Assembly (NCBI RefSeq): GCF_000215085.1
Contig: NC_015589.1
Coordinates: forward strand, 372,001-436,000
Direction: 5' to 3'
Source: Desulforamulus ruminis DSM 2154
Lineage (GTDB): Bacteria > Bacillota > Desulfotomaculia > Desulfotomaculales > Desulfotomaculaceae
DNA: 64,000 bases
The notes beneath the pieces were generated by a model that saw only the letters and a program-made list of their open reading frames with translations, was not told the DNA's origin and made no database searches. Position numbers and translations under genes: made by a program. Positions 18,467 through 27,170 of the stretch are shown here, piece after piece. The first letter of the stretch is position 1, and every line of letters starts with the position of its first letter.

Positions 18467-19945
18467 TTAGAGTTCAATAATCTTTGTTGCAATATTTTTG
18501 CAAAATTCACTGTCATGCTCCACAAAAAGAATGGTTGGTGAGTATTCAAGCAGTAGCTCTTCAATTTGCATGCGAGAAATGACATCAATAAAATTCAGCG
18601 GTTCATCCCAAATATGCAGATGGGCTTTCTCACAAAGACTTTTAGCAATCAGCACCTTCTTCTTTTGACCGCCGCTAAAAGCTGCCATATCCTTTTCAAA
18701 TTGAACTCTGGAAAAATCAAGCTTTCTTAAAATGGACTTAAATAAGCTTTCATCAATCCCGTTATGGGCGGCGTAGTCGGTTAAATTGCCCTGAAGATGC
18801 GATGTATCCTGTGAGACGTAAGATATTTTAAGCTGACTTCCTTTTCTGAAGGCGCCCGTGTAGTCTATATCCTCACCACAGATGAGTTTGATGATACTTG
18901 ATTTTCCGGAACCGTTTTTGCCTAAAAGGGCAATCCGGTCACCTTGATCAATGGTAAAGCTTATATCCTTGCAAACCATCTTTTCACCGTAAAAAATTGC
19001 AACATTTTCAAGTTCGGCAAGACGGGTACGGTGATAATCAAGCTGAGAGATCTTCAAGCTATCAGAGCGTTCAAGGTTTTTCAGGAGTTTGGACTTTTCA
19101 TCAACAGCGGATTGCTGTCTTTTTTCAATTGATTTAGAGCGTTTCATCATCTTGGCAGCCTTGTGGCCAACATAGCCCTTATCCGGCTTGGAACCGGAAT
19201 TCCTTGTTCCATATTTTGTTTTTTCCACTTCGTGCGACCATCCGCTGGTTCGTTTGGCAGAATTGGATAAGCGTTTAATGTCTTTGATGAGCTTTTCGTT
19301 TTCTGCCAGTTCAAAGGCATCCTGCCTTTTTTTATTTTCCCACCAATCAGAAAAATTTCCTTTTTGGATTTCTATATTGGTTTTATTGATTGAAAGAAGA
19401 TGGTCAACGCAGTTATCAAGAAATGACCTGTCATGAGATACCAGAATAAAACCACGCTTGGTATTGAGATAGTTACTGACAAGTTTTCTTGCCTTCATAT
19501 CAAGGTGATTGGTGGGCTCATCAATTAATAAAAAACTATTTTCCTTAAGAAACAAGGTAGCAAGCAGTACTTTCGTTTGCTCCCCGTAAGATAATGAATC
19601 AAAGGGCCGGTATAAGACATCTTCAGAAACCTCTAGAAATGAAAGTTCGCGCATTAATTCCCAGTGAAGATAATGCGGGAAAATGTCACTGATTATATCC
19701 AGAGTATTATATTCCTTGTTTTGGACATTGAAAGGGAAATATTCAAAGTTGACATTTGCAGCAATAGTACCGCTGTATTCATATTTACCAAGCAATAAAT
19801 TAAGAAAAGTCGTCTTGCCTCTACCATTTCTCCCCGTAAATCCCAATTTCCAATCGGTATCTATTTGGAAACTTACGTTCTCAAATACGTTATCGTAGCT
19901 ACCGTCATAGCTAAAGGTCAGGTTTTTAACGCTGATTAAAGACAT
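18467..19945 (-). CDS. ABC-F ribosomal protection protein, Lsa/Vga/CplR-like
   Basis: About 492 residues with two ABC domains and no membrane segments. Walker A motifs are GRNGRGKTT (near 34-42) and GKNGSGKSS (near 333-341); signature motifs are LSYGEQ and FSGGQKKK; Walker B motifs are FLLIDEPTNHLD and HLHIWDEPLNFID. The inter-domain linker, which reaches the ribosomal tRNA site in these proteins, is about 100 residues and very basic. The sequence order resembles Lsa-type antibiotic-resistance ABC-F proteins, which displace lincosamides, streptogramins A or pleuromutilins. The spectrum is not predictable. Start 19945 has AGGAGG upstream. A leader attenuator (19973-20126) precedes it. Confidence 0.9.
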   Translation of the reverse strand: MSLISVKNLTFSYDGSYDNVFENVSFQIDTDWKLGFTGRNGRGKTTFLNLLLGKYEYSGTIAANVNFEYFPFNVQNKEYNTLDIISDIFPHYLHWELMRELSFLEVSEDVLYRPFDSLSYGEQTKVLLATLFLKENSFLLIDEPTNHLDMKARKLVSNYLNTKRGFILVSHDRSFLDNCVDHLLSINKTNIEIQKGNFSDWWENKKRQDAFELAENEKLIKDIKRLSNSAKRTSGWSHEVEKTKYGTRNSGSKPDKGYVGHKAAKMMKRSKSIEKRQQSAVDEKSKLLKNLERSDSLKISQLDYHRTRLAELENVAIFYGEKMVCKDISFTIDQGDRIALLGKNGSGKSSIIKLICGEDIDYTGAFRKGSQLKISYVSQDTSHLQGNLTDYAAHNGIDESLFKSILRKLDFSRVQFEKDMAAFSGGQKKKVLIAKSLCEKAHLHIWDEPLNFIDVISRMQIEELLLEYSPTILFVEHDSEFCKNIATKIIEL

Positions 19946-19972
19946 AGATTTATCCTCCTGTATATAAAACAA

Positions 19973-20084
19973 ATGAGCTGCAAGAAAGTTAATTCTTGCA
20001 GCTCATAAATACAGCAAAGCCAGACCCATATCGGGTATGACGAGGTTACATTATTTGAGCGAAAAGAATTAATAACTTTCTTGC
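19973..20084 (-). promoter_or_regulatory. Attenuator leader of the ABC-F gene (terminator/antiterminator)
   Basis: In transcript order an upstream arm GCAAGAAAGTTATTAATTCT (20065-20084) can pair with AAGAATTAACTTTCTTGC, which is also half of a strong terminator stem (19973-20006; outer arm ATGAGCTGCAAG and complement) followed by TTTGTTTT. The two structures exclude each other. This is the arrangement known for ABC-F and other ribosome-protection genes, where a drug-stalled ribosome in a leader frame releases termination. Confidence 0.8.
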
Positions 20085-20126
20085 ATAAGCATAATTAAAA
20101 CAAGCGGTAGTTTCTCCCGCTTCCAT
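20046..20126 (-). CDS. Possible 26-residue leader peptide of the ABC-F gene
   Basis: An open frame ATG to TAA of 26 codons covers the antiterminator arm and ends in LILFAQIM. A second shorter frame of seven codons (20069-20092, MLMQESY) also overlaps the arm. Neither has a strong ribosome binding site. A translated leader is required by the attenuation model, but which frame is used cannot be told from sequence. Confidence 0.4.
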   Translation of the reverse strand: MEAGETTACFNYAYARKLLILFAQIM

Positions 20127-20219
20127 AATTTAAATATGCTTTGGAAATTAGCAAGAAAGATTAATCATCTTTTCAACTCCAATCATTGTAATTGTAAAAT
20201 ACTATATCATAATGCTTTT

Positions 20220-20348
20220 CAAAACTCAACAACCAGGGAGTGTTCGCTAGCGCAGAGACTGCCAGTCGACCCGGCAAGAATAATGAAAGGTTGTCGGAAG
20301 ATGGGAGGAATTAGCAAAAAGCAAAGTCAAGTCTGGCCCTGTGCCCCT
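20220..20348 (+). mobile_element. Right-end remnant of the dispersed element (copy C)
   Basis: This matches copies A and B over GCCAGTCGACCCGGCAAGAAT and the end AAAGTCAAGTCTGGCCCTGTG, but is more diverged. The end falls inside the 3' end of the nitroreductase gene. Confidence 0.55.
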
Positions 20349-20872
20349 TTTATCAAGTGATCGTTCAAAACTTGCCACGCATTGTAATGTACTTTAGATG
20401 CATCATAACGATTTGCCGGTTCCTTTGTTTCTGCAGGATAGCCTATGGGAATTAATGCCAATGGTATGACGTGATCCGGCAGGCCTAGTAAATTACGTAC
20501 TGCATTTACTCTTTCCTCTCGGGGATATAAGCCTACCCAAACTGCACCTAATCCTAAGTAATTGGCTGCTATCAGGATATTCTCTGTAGCAGCAGAACAA
20601 TCCTGAACCCAGAACCCCTTAGATTTTTCTAATTGTGTATCACCACATACAACAATAACTAGCGGTGCATTTGCAGTCATTTGTGCATAGGGAGAGCAAT
20701 TCGGTAGTTCCCTGAGTAGCTCAGGTTTATTAATGACTATAAATTGCCAAGGTTGTTGATTCTGTGCAGAAGGAGCACTCATTGCAGCAACCAACAGATC
20801 CTTGACGATGGACTCAGAGATCTGTTCCCCAGTATATTTTCTAATACTTCTACGGGTAAGAAGGGCATCCAT
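20327..20872 (-). CDS. Nitroreductase-family FMN protein
   Basis: About 181 residues. The N-terminal block LLTRRSIRKYTGEQ, SAPSAQNQQPWQF (FMN binding) and the GLGAVWVGLYPRE segment are typical of the nitroreductase family; the closing basic FMN-contact motif is less clear. The enzyme uses NAD(P)H to reduce nitro compounds, quinones or flavins. Start 20872 is preceded by GGGAGG. The last codons (GAQGQT) and the stop are supplied by the end of element copy C, so the natural C-terminus has probably been replaced. Function is likely intact, as the altered tail is short. Confidence 0.9.
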   Translation of the reverse strand: MDALLTRRSIRKYTGEQISESIVKDLLVAAMSAPSAQNQQPWQFIVINKPELLRELPNCSPYAQMTANAPLVIVVCGDTQLEKSKGFWVQDCSAATENILIAANYLGLGAVWVGLYPREERVNAVRNLLGLPDHVIPLALIPIGYPAETKEPANRYDASKVHYNAWQVLNDHLIKGAQGQT

Positions 20873-21000
20873 TTTTCTACCTCCCGAAAATATTCTGCTT
20901 AGAGCCGCCAAATATCTTACTTATCATCAGTAACTTTAACATATTCAGCTCCGTTCCATTCATAAATCTCCGATATATTTATTTCCCGGGTTAAGTAATA

Positions 21001-21276
21001 CTATATGGGAACTTCATTATCGGAAATGAGTTGAAAAATCTGTGCTGCAATCTGTTGCCCTTTATCAAAATGCAGGTCGGGATCGTTATCGGAAACATCA
21101 ACTGTATAACGATACTTCATTATTTGGTCTGATGGGATTTTAGGCAAGTTGCTTAACCATATAACAGGATCATTTATAATACTTAGTTCCTTGGGAAGAT
21201 AGCTGTATTCTTCCATCTTAGGAATGAGTTTATTTATTTTTGCATTGGTAAAATGAAATAACTTCACAACGTACAC
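21001..21276 (-). CDS. Small protein of unknown function
   Basis: 88-91 residues, not recognised. It has no signal peptide or membrane segment and is mildly acidic (KYRYTVDVSDNDPDLHFD). A hydrophobic helix near the C-terminus reads QQIAAQIFQLI. Start GTG at 21267 has AAGAGG at a better distance than the GTG at 21276. It stands alone between the nitroreductase gene and a decayed LysR gene. Confidence 0.6.
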   Translation of the reverse strand: MYVVKLFHFTNAKINKLIPKMEEYSYLPKELSIINDPVIWLSNLPKIPSDQIMKYRYTVDVSDNDPDLHFDKGQQIAAQIFQLISDNEVPI

Positions 21277-21429
21277 CTCTTATATTTTTATTCTAGATTA
21301 TAGCAAAGAAAGTTAACATTAGTAAAATCACTAATTTCTAGTTGTTTGACACATGTAGAAAGTTCTTGCCCAACAAATTGGGAATAAGACGCTTAAATTT
21401 AAGGGAATTTTACATCTCTACCAGTTTTG

Positions 21430-21788
21430 CTTTATAGTAATATCCCCTCTATGGTGCAGGTAGTTCAAAAATCGTTTAACGGCAGGCGAAGCGTGGCGGG
21501 TGTCTTTTAGTACGATACCTAGTTTCCGGTAGGCAGGCTTATCCAATTCCTTTTTGACGATTTTGTAAGGTGTGCGTGCAGTACCAGTTCTGGCAATATG
21601 CTGATGCCCAATCCACTTTCGACCATTGAGATAATGGCATAATCATCCCTGGCCGTAAAGTGCACATTGGGTCGTATACCATTTTCCTCAAAGATTTCTA
21701 TTATCTCGTTTGTCGTTCCTACTTCCAACAGGATAAAGGGCTCTTCGGATAACTTGTTGATGGGGATATTCGGAGACACACTTGTCAT
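21430..21788 (-). pseudogene. LysR-type regulator, C-terminal remnant
   Basis: The frame from 21788 carries a LysR substrate-binding domain (ARDDYAIISMVESGLGISILPELV). After a frameshift near 21530 the last part continues in another frame (KPAYRKLGIVLKD, then AVKRFLNYL). The helix-turn-helix half is absent. Confidence 0.85.
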
Positions 21789-21817
21789 ATTTTAGTTATC
21801 TAAGTGGAGAACATCAT

Positions 21818-22080
21818 GACATAAAGATAAGCGGATGTACTCATTGCTGCTATTTCTGTAGCATGGGGAACATCCTATCTGCTGATGAAACTTGGACTCA
21901 ATACAATTGAGCCGTTTACTTTAATGGCTCTTCGATTTGGAATTGCCTTTGTTATTACATACATTATCTTTTTCAAGCGTTTAAACAAAGTCCTTTCCAG
22001 TCTTTCAAAAACTTAAAACAGTTAATGAATGGATTAAGGGCACTTTCACTTGATAGCAGCCAGTGTGGGCTGCCTCTTTG
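21818..22080 (+). pseudogene. EamA/DMT transporter, N-terminal remnant
   Basis: The plus strand gives AISVAWGTSYLLMKLGLNTI and then ALRFGIAF, the first two membrane helices of an EamA transporter, then breaks off near 22010 in disrupted frames. Divergent to the LysR remnant, so a former regulator-transporter pair. Confidence 0.8.
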
Positions 22081-22106
22081 TTTCGTTGCCGACTCTACTC
22101 TTTAGC

Positions 22107-22229
22107 TTAGTTTAAGCAACTGGCAGTACCCTGTAAATATGTTTTGGGTTGAAAGAGCTTCTTAAGTCTATCCCAGGCGAAAGCTGCCAGTAGGCTGCTG
22201 ATAAACCCCAAAACGATTTGTTTGAGCAT
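22107..22229 (-). CDS. Possible 40-residue small membrane peptide
   Basis: ATG to TAA, 40 codons, with AAGGTGAT seven bases upstream. The N-terminal part is a single hydrophobic helix (IVLGFISSLLAAFAW) followed by basic residues RLKKLF. No family recognised. It may be a fragment or chance, since the region is decayed on both sides. Confidence 0.35.
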   Translation of the reverse strand: MLKQIVLGFISSLLAAFAWDRLKKLFQPKTYLQGTASCLN

Positions 22230-22481
22230 ATGATCACCTTATATAATGGAGTCCGGAAAGGGCTCCATTACCTTTCTCCCGATTATGGGTTAAAATGTTG
22301 TCTGCGCTGTGGATTGGTTTGATCACCTACAGCGGTACGCCCGACTGGTTATACCTTAGAGGCTACAACCACAGCTTCATGCTCATTTGTTTATCGGTTG
22401 GATAGCGCATTGGACGCTTCATATCGGACAAGGATACATTCAGCATGAGGTGCGTGGACACACAGCGCCAAAATCAATCAA

Positions 22482-23671
22482 TGGGAGATGATTCTTTGAT
22501 CTACGTGGGTATCGATGTAGCGTCTCAGAAGCACGACTGCTGCATCCTGAATCGCGATGGCTCCGCCCTCTTTGAAAACTTCACCTTTACCAATGACCGC
22601 AACGGTTTTGAGACGCTGATAAGCAACATCGTTTCCTTAAAATCGGCTTCCGGATCTCTAAACGTAAAAATAGGGCTGGAATCCACCGGCCATTTCAGCA
22701 CGAATCTCACAAACTTTCTCATTGGACAGGGGTTTGAAGTCACTACCTTCAATCCCCTCCATGTCAATCTATACCGTAAGGCACAGACTCTGAGAAAAAC
22801 CAAGACCGACAAGTCGGATGCAAGATTCCTGGCTGCCATGCTCTTCTCCGATGACACCAAGCCCTATTCTCCCGCATCATATCATATCTCCGAGCTGAAA
22901 GTACTAACCCGGCACCGGTTTCGTCTGCTTTCTATACGCTCTAAACTGAAAACGTCCTATAACCGGCAGCTTACGATCCTCTTTCCGGCTTCATACGGCC
23001 GTCTGGTCCATCCATCAGAATTCTTGTCTTGCCCTCCTCAGCCAGTTCCCCTCCGCTCAGGCCATCGCCCAATGTCATTTGACTCGCCTTACGAGCCTCC
23101 TTGCAGAAGCCTCACAAGGAAGGTATGGCAGAGAGAAGGCGATCCAGATTCGTGAGCTTGCCAAGGTTTCTATCGGTTCCTGCTCTCCTGCGCTCAGCTT
23201 CGAGCTGGTCCAGACGATTCAAACCGTCCGTTTTCTCCAGACTCAGATCTCTGCCATCGATGCCCGTATCAGGGAGGTTATGGTGGCGCTTGATTCCCCA
23301 TTCTCACGGTACCGGGCATATCTTATACCCTTGGAGCCATCATCCTGGCCGAGGTCGGCGACATTACTCGCTTTGCCACTCCGGCTAAGCTCCTTGCTTT
23401 TGCCGGTCTGGACCCTTCTACTTATCAGTCCGGTAAGTTCTCCGCCAATTCCACTCCGATGGTCAAGCGCGGTTCCTCTTATCTCCGCTGGGCTTTAATA
23501 AACGCCGCTAGACTTATTGCCATGCGCGACCCCACCTTCAAGTCTTATATGGCGAAGAAAAAATCCGAGGGTAAGCATCAATTTGTCGCTTTGAGCCATG
23601 TCGGCAAAAAACTTGTTCGTGTGATCTTCAGTCTGCTTAAAAACAACTCCATTTTTATCCCTCAGGCCTAA
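22482..23671 (+). pseudogene. IS110-family transposase, frameshifted
   Basis: The N-terminal RuvC-like DEDD domain is visible (YVGIDVASQKHD, IGLESTGHF, KTDKSDARFLA). The frame shifts near 23030 and again near 23310. The C-terminal transposase_20 part follows (TLGAIILAEVGDITRFATPA, then AFAGLDPSTYQSG and RGSSYLRWAL). All catalytic blocks survive, but two frameshifts inactivate it. The 240 bases upstream (22240-22481) are where the bridge RNA of an IS110-group element would lie; no clear structure was assigned. Confidence 0.92.
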
Positions 23672-23960
23672 CCGTTCCTTTCTCTTTTTGCTGCCGGATA
23701 TCCCGACAGTTTGCTTAAGCATGCCTTTTTTCGCTACTACTTTTTTACTTCCTTCTCTTATTTTTCTCTTGACTTCATATAGTTGGTCTCCCCTAATAAT
23801 ATGGAATCAGATTTTCAAAGCAATACCTGGCAATGTTTGCTTATGAATCTAAAATATCGGTTATCTTGCGGATTTAAGCAGGCAATTTTTAAGATCGTGT
23901 AGAAATATCTGAACTCACTGTTTATCTATTAGGGTTATATTGAAGGTGGGCGGTAAAAAT

Positions 23961-25100
23961 GTGGGGGATTATATCTACAGTCTTTTTGGGTTTAATGGTG
24001 TAATGTGCTTTTACATAGGCTACAGAGGATGGACCGTTTTAGGTAAACAAGCCTCCCCAATCTACCGGAAATTATTTTGGGGCTTTTTTGCCTTGCTGGT
24101 CTTTACTTTTCCCGCGGCAGAATTTGCTGAAGATCTTTTACCTCCGGACAGTCTCTGGTTGACTATCTGGGGCAGTTACTCCATGATTGCTGTTTCGTAT
24201 ATTTTTTTACTACTGCTGTTTATAGATTTAGGCTTACTTTTGAACAATAGAGGAATAAGCTTTGTACCGAGGGCGATAAAGGAACATAAAAGAACTCCTT
24301 TTATTTTAAGTGGATTAATTGTTGGAACGGTGATTGTTGTTCTGATCTACGGTAGTTGGAATGCCCGGAATCCGGTAGTAACAAATTATGCGTTGGATAT
24401 TGAAAAGAAGGCCGGTTCACTGAAGCAACTCAAGGTTGTCATGATATCCGATATTCATTATGGAAAAATAATCAATGAGCCACGGCTTAATCCCATGGTC
24501 GAAATGACTAATAAACTCCAGCCGGATATTATTTTATTGGCAGGAGATATAATGGATGGGAATATCGACCCCGCGGATGTCCGCCGGTTGACGGCTGTTT
24601 TAAGCCTTATGCAGGCTAAATATGGAACGTTTGCGGTTCCAGGAAACCATGACCGTGGGCTGCGGGATAATCAATTATTAAATGATTTTGAAGAAGCCGG
24701 GGTAAAGGTATTAAAGGACAACTATATCAAGGTTGACGACAGTTTTTATATTATAGGGAGGGACGACCCCGGACGCCGCACCGGTAAAGGAAGAAAGGAA
24801 TTAGGGGAATTAATGAAGGGGATAGATGCTTCCCTGCCCCTTATTTTACTGGATCACCAGCCCATAGATTTAATCAATGCCCAGGCCGTGGGGGTGGACC
24901 TGCAGCTATCGGGCCATACCAACAGGGGGCAAATATTTCCGAGCAACTTCATAACCGGTCAAATATATGAATTGGATTGGGGCCCATTAAAAAAAGAGTC
25001 GTACCATCTAGTAGTTTCGTCTGGTTATGGCACCTGGGGCCCCCCTTTAAGAATAGGGTCTAACTCTGAAATTGTTAATATTAAAATGAATTTTCAATAA
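23961..25100 (+). CDS. Membrane-anchored metallophosphoesterase (YkuE-like)
   Basis: About 380 residues with four N-terminal membrane helices in the first 130 residues, then a calcineurin-like phosphoesterase domain. Metal-binding motifs are in order: SDIHYG, LAGDIMDG, PGNHDR, LDHQP and SGHTNRGQ. The active site probably faces outside. Homologues act on phosphate esters of lipids or nucleotides, but the substrate is not known here. GTG at 23961 is preferred, with GAAGGTGGGCGG upstream; a TTG at 23940 would add seven residues. Confidence 0.88.
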   Translation: MGDYIYSLFGFNGVMCFYIGYRGWTVLGKQASPIYRKLFWGFFALLVFTFPAAEFAEDLLPPDSLWLTIWGSYSMIAVSYIFLLLLFIDLGLLLNNRGISFVPRAIKEHKRTPFILSGLIVGTVIVVLIYGSWNARNPVVTNYALDIEKKAGSLKQLKVVMISDIHYGKIINEPRLNPMVEMTNKLQPDIILLAGDIMDGNIDPADVRRLTAVLSLMQAKYGTFAVPGNHDRGLRDNQLLNDFEEAGVKVLKDNYIKVDDSFYIIGRDDPGRRTGKGRKELGELMKGIDASLPLILLDHQPIDLINAQAVGVDLQLSGHTNRGQIFPSNFITGQIYELDWGPLKKESYHLVVSSGYGTWGPPLRIGSNSEIVNIKMNFQ

Positions 25101-25118
25101 TACCGACAATGAGACAGA

Positions 25119-25170
25119 AGGGGTCGTTTCCTCTTGTCAGCTTCCAGGGACACAGGGAAAAAAGAGGAAG
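25119..25170 (+). terminator. Imperfect hairpin after the phosphoesterase gene
   Basis: AGGGGTCGTTTCCTCTT pairs imperfectly with AAGAGGAAGCCCCT. A short T-poor tail makes it a weak terminator or a repeat remnant. Confidence 0.45.
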
Positions 25171-25336
25171 CCCCTACAACTGAGTGAATTCAACCGCTCT
25201 TTCCAACAATAAATTGAAACGGTAGCAAAAGGATGTTACTGGAAAATCCATTGGATAAAGAATTACCTAACCTTATAAAATTAACATTTTTTCAAAAAGA
25301 GTGAACCTAAGAGGAACAATTACTCCCTTATATAGT

Positions 25337-25352
25337 ATAAGGTGCACCTTAT
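25337..25352 (+). promoter_or_regulatory. Perfect palindrome before the ECF sigma gene
   Basis: ATAAGGTGCACCTTAT is a perfect 16-base palindrome immediately before the ribosome binding site (AAAGGAG, 25354-25360) and just after a TATAGTATAA stretch that could be a -10 element. It is a candidate operator, or a transcript hairpin. Confidence 0.5.
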
Positions 25353-25368
25353 GAAAGGAGTTGAGCAA

Positions 25369-25968
25369 TTGGTCGATACTGATATAATTACGCATTGTCA
25401 ACAGGGAGAGGAAGCTGCTTTCGATGCATTATATAAAACCTATGCAACAAAAGCTCTACGGACAGCTTATTTATTTGTTGGCAATAAAAATATTGCTGAA
25501 GATATTATTCAAGAAGCCTTTTTAGAATGCTACCGAGATATTAAAAAATTACGTAATCCGGAATCTTTTCAGGTTTGGTTTAACCGGTTGCTGGTGAGGA
25601 TTTGTTGGCGTATGGCTTCAATGGAAAGGAAAGTAATTACAGAAAGTCTTGACGATAATGGGATGGAACGCTTGACTGATCAACAGGATGTCCTTGAGAT
25701 TATAGAAGCAAGCCAGGAAAGTCGCATAATTCGTCAGGCGATTAATCAACTAAGCCTTCCCTTAAAGACTACCATGATTCTCTATTACTACAATGATATG
25801 TCTATAAAGGAGATATCACAAATAATGAATTGCTTCCAAGGTACGGTTAAATCCAGATTACTAAACGGTAGAAAAAAACTTGCCAAAGTATTAAAAAGCA
25901 GGCCTGACGAATTTCCCATTAATAATGCCTCCGGGGTATTTGAAAGGGAGTGTGTTGTCCATGAATAG
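25369..25968 (+). CDS. ECF-type RNA polymerase sigma factor
   Basis: About 199 residues. Region 2 is seen in EAAFDALYKTYATKAL and NIAEDIIQEAFLECYRDI; region 4 in LKTTMILYYYNDMSIKEI and FQGTVKSRLLNGRKKL. It has the size of a group 4 (ECF) sigma factor. The gene overlaps the following membrane-anchored anti-sigma-like gene by eight bases, so the two are co-translated. Start TTG 25369 sits 8 bases after AAAGGAG; upstream ATG and GTG codons (25351 and 25342) are possible but have no ribosome binding site. Confidence 0.88.
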   Translation: MVDTDIITHCQQGEEAAFDALYKTYATKALRTAYLFVGNKNIAEDIIQEAFLECYRDIKKLRNPESFQVWFNRLLVRICWRMASMERKVITESLDDNGMERLTDQQDVLEIIEASQESRIIRQAINQLSLPLKTTMILYYYNDMSIKEISQIMNCFQGTVKSRLLNGRKKLAKVLKSRPDEFPINNASGVFERECVVHE

Positions 25969-26818
25969 AGATAGGCAGCTTGAAAAATTAATAAAAAGAT
26001 CTTTATTGCAAGAAGTTGATAACATTGAGGCAGGCATGATTGGTTTGGAAAAAATTAAACACAAAATATACTCTAGAGAGGAAAGAAAACAACAAATGAT
26101 GAAAAGAATCAATCATTACTTATGTGACTTCAAGTATAAAATTACCAGACCGGCTGCTCTGGTTTACATTTTTGCTGTGGCTGCTATTATGCTGTGTACT
26201 TTTAGCCAGCCTGTTAAAGTGATGGCACAGGAAGGAATCAAAAAAGTAACCTCTTTTGTGTATATAGTGGTAAAAGGAGATACCGGTAAATATGAATCTG
26301 TTCAGGTCTCAAGCGACAAAGTGAAGATTGCAACCTCTACAAGCAGTACAACTAGTTTAGAAGATAAGGATCTGGCAAAAGAAGCGGGGTTTGAGTTTAA
26401 TGCTCCACGGACCCTGGAAGGCGGATATGAGTTGTTTAATACCGCTATTAGCCGGGTAGATAGTTCAGGTGAAATCAGTATTGCTAAGTATTACCAAAAA
26501 GAAGAAACGGACCTTGTTTTAAATATTACCGATCAAGAGCACTTGCTGCAGTATGCCCAAAAAGTAGGGGACAACAAGAAAGAGATACGGCTAAAAAATC
26601 ACACATTATACTATTGTGAAAACCCCCTTCCTATATACCCTCTTGTTGAGAAGAACGGCGTTACAACAAACGATATTACGCAAAAGCCAAAGGAGATCAA
26701 AGTCGTTCATTCACTGACCTGGGAATACAAAGGAGTATATTACCATTTATCCGATATGGGAAATAACATTTCCTTAGATAAGCTTAAGAATGCAGCTAAT
26801 TCCGTGCTTAACAATTAA
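25961..26818 (+). CDS. Anti-sigma factor-like membrane protein with DUF4367-type domain
   Basis: About 285 residues. The cytoplasmic N-terminal 60 residues are charged, then a single membrane helix (PAALVYIFAVAAIMLCTF, around 63-80). The external part ends in YHLSDMGNNISLDKL, the layout of DUF4367 domains found on anti-sigma proteins and sporulation regulators. It should hold the ECF sigma factor at the membrane until an outside signal releases it. Signal unknown. GGGAG lies 10 bases before the ATG. Confidence 0.8.
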   Translation: MNRDRQLEKLIKRSLLQEVDNIEAGMIGLEKIKHKIYSREERKQQMMKRINHYLCDFKYKITRPAALVYIFAVAAIMLCTFSQPVKVMAQEGIKKVTSFVYIVVKGDTGKYESVQVSSDKVKIATSTSSTTSLEDKDLAKEAGFEFNAPRTLEGGYELFNTAISRVDSSGEISIAKYYQKEETDLVLNITDQEHLLQYAQKVGDNKKEIRLKNHTLYYCENPLPIYPLVEKNGVTTNDITQKPKEIKVVHSLTWEYKGVYYHLSDMGNNISLDKLKNAANSVLNN

Positions 26819-27052
26819 AGTTATCCATTAATTAAAAAATAATTGTAACAAAATAGGAACGTCCCTTTCTATCCCTTGCGGCTAATGCTTTTCTTACCGA
26901 ACCAAGGGTTGATATAATAGATACTGCGATTATTGGGGGAATGAATAACATTAATTAACTAGACGATTGGTGCAGAAGCCAAGGGGCATTACGGAAGAGA
27001 CGACCTTTTTGTCAACAAATATCAATTCATTTATCATCTATATTTATTATTT
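26819..27052. other. Intergenic AT-rich stretch
   Basis: Nothing assignable except a short AGGAACGTCCCT repeat-like string near 26857. The MITE-like element begins at 27053. Confidence 0.4.
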
Positions 27053-27167
27053 AGGCTCTGTTAAAGTTTAAAGTGAATTTTTTGTCAGTAAAATGGACTT
27101 CCAATTATATGGAAGTCCATTGATTGTTTTATTAGCTTCTGGGTTTGATATTACATTAACAGAGTCT
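27053..27167 (+). mobile_element. MITE-like element with terminal inverted repeats
   Basis: AGGCTCTGTTAAAGTTTAA at the left end and the complement of AGACTCTGTTAATGTAATA at the right end match at about 15 of 19 positions. A central hairpin (27093-27120, ATGGACTTCCA and complement) is perfect. About 115 bases, no coding capacity. The termini resemble those of some IS1595-like elements, from memory only. It abuts the 3' end of the following decayed gene. Confidence 0.65.
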
Positions 27168-27170
27168 CTC

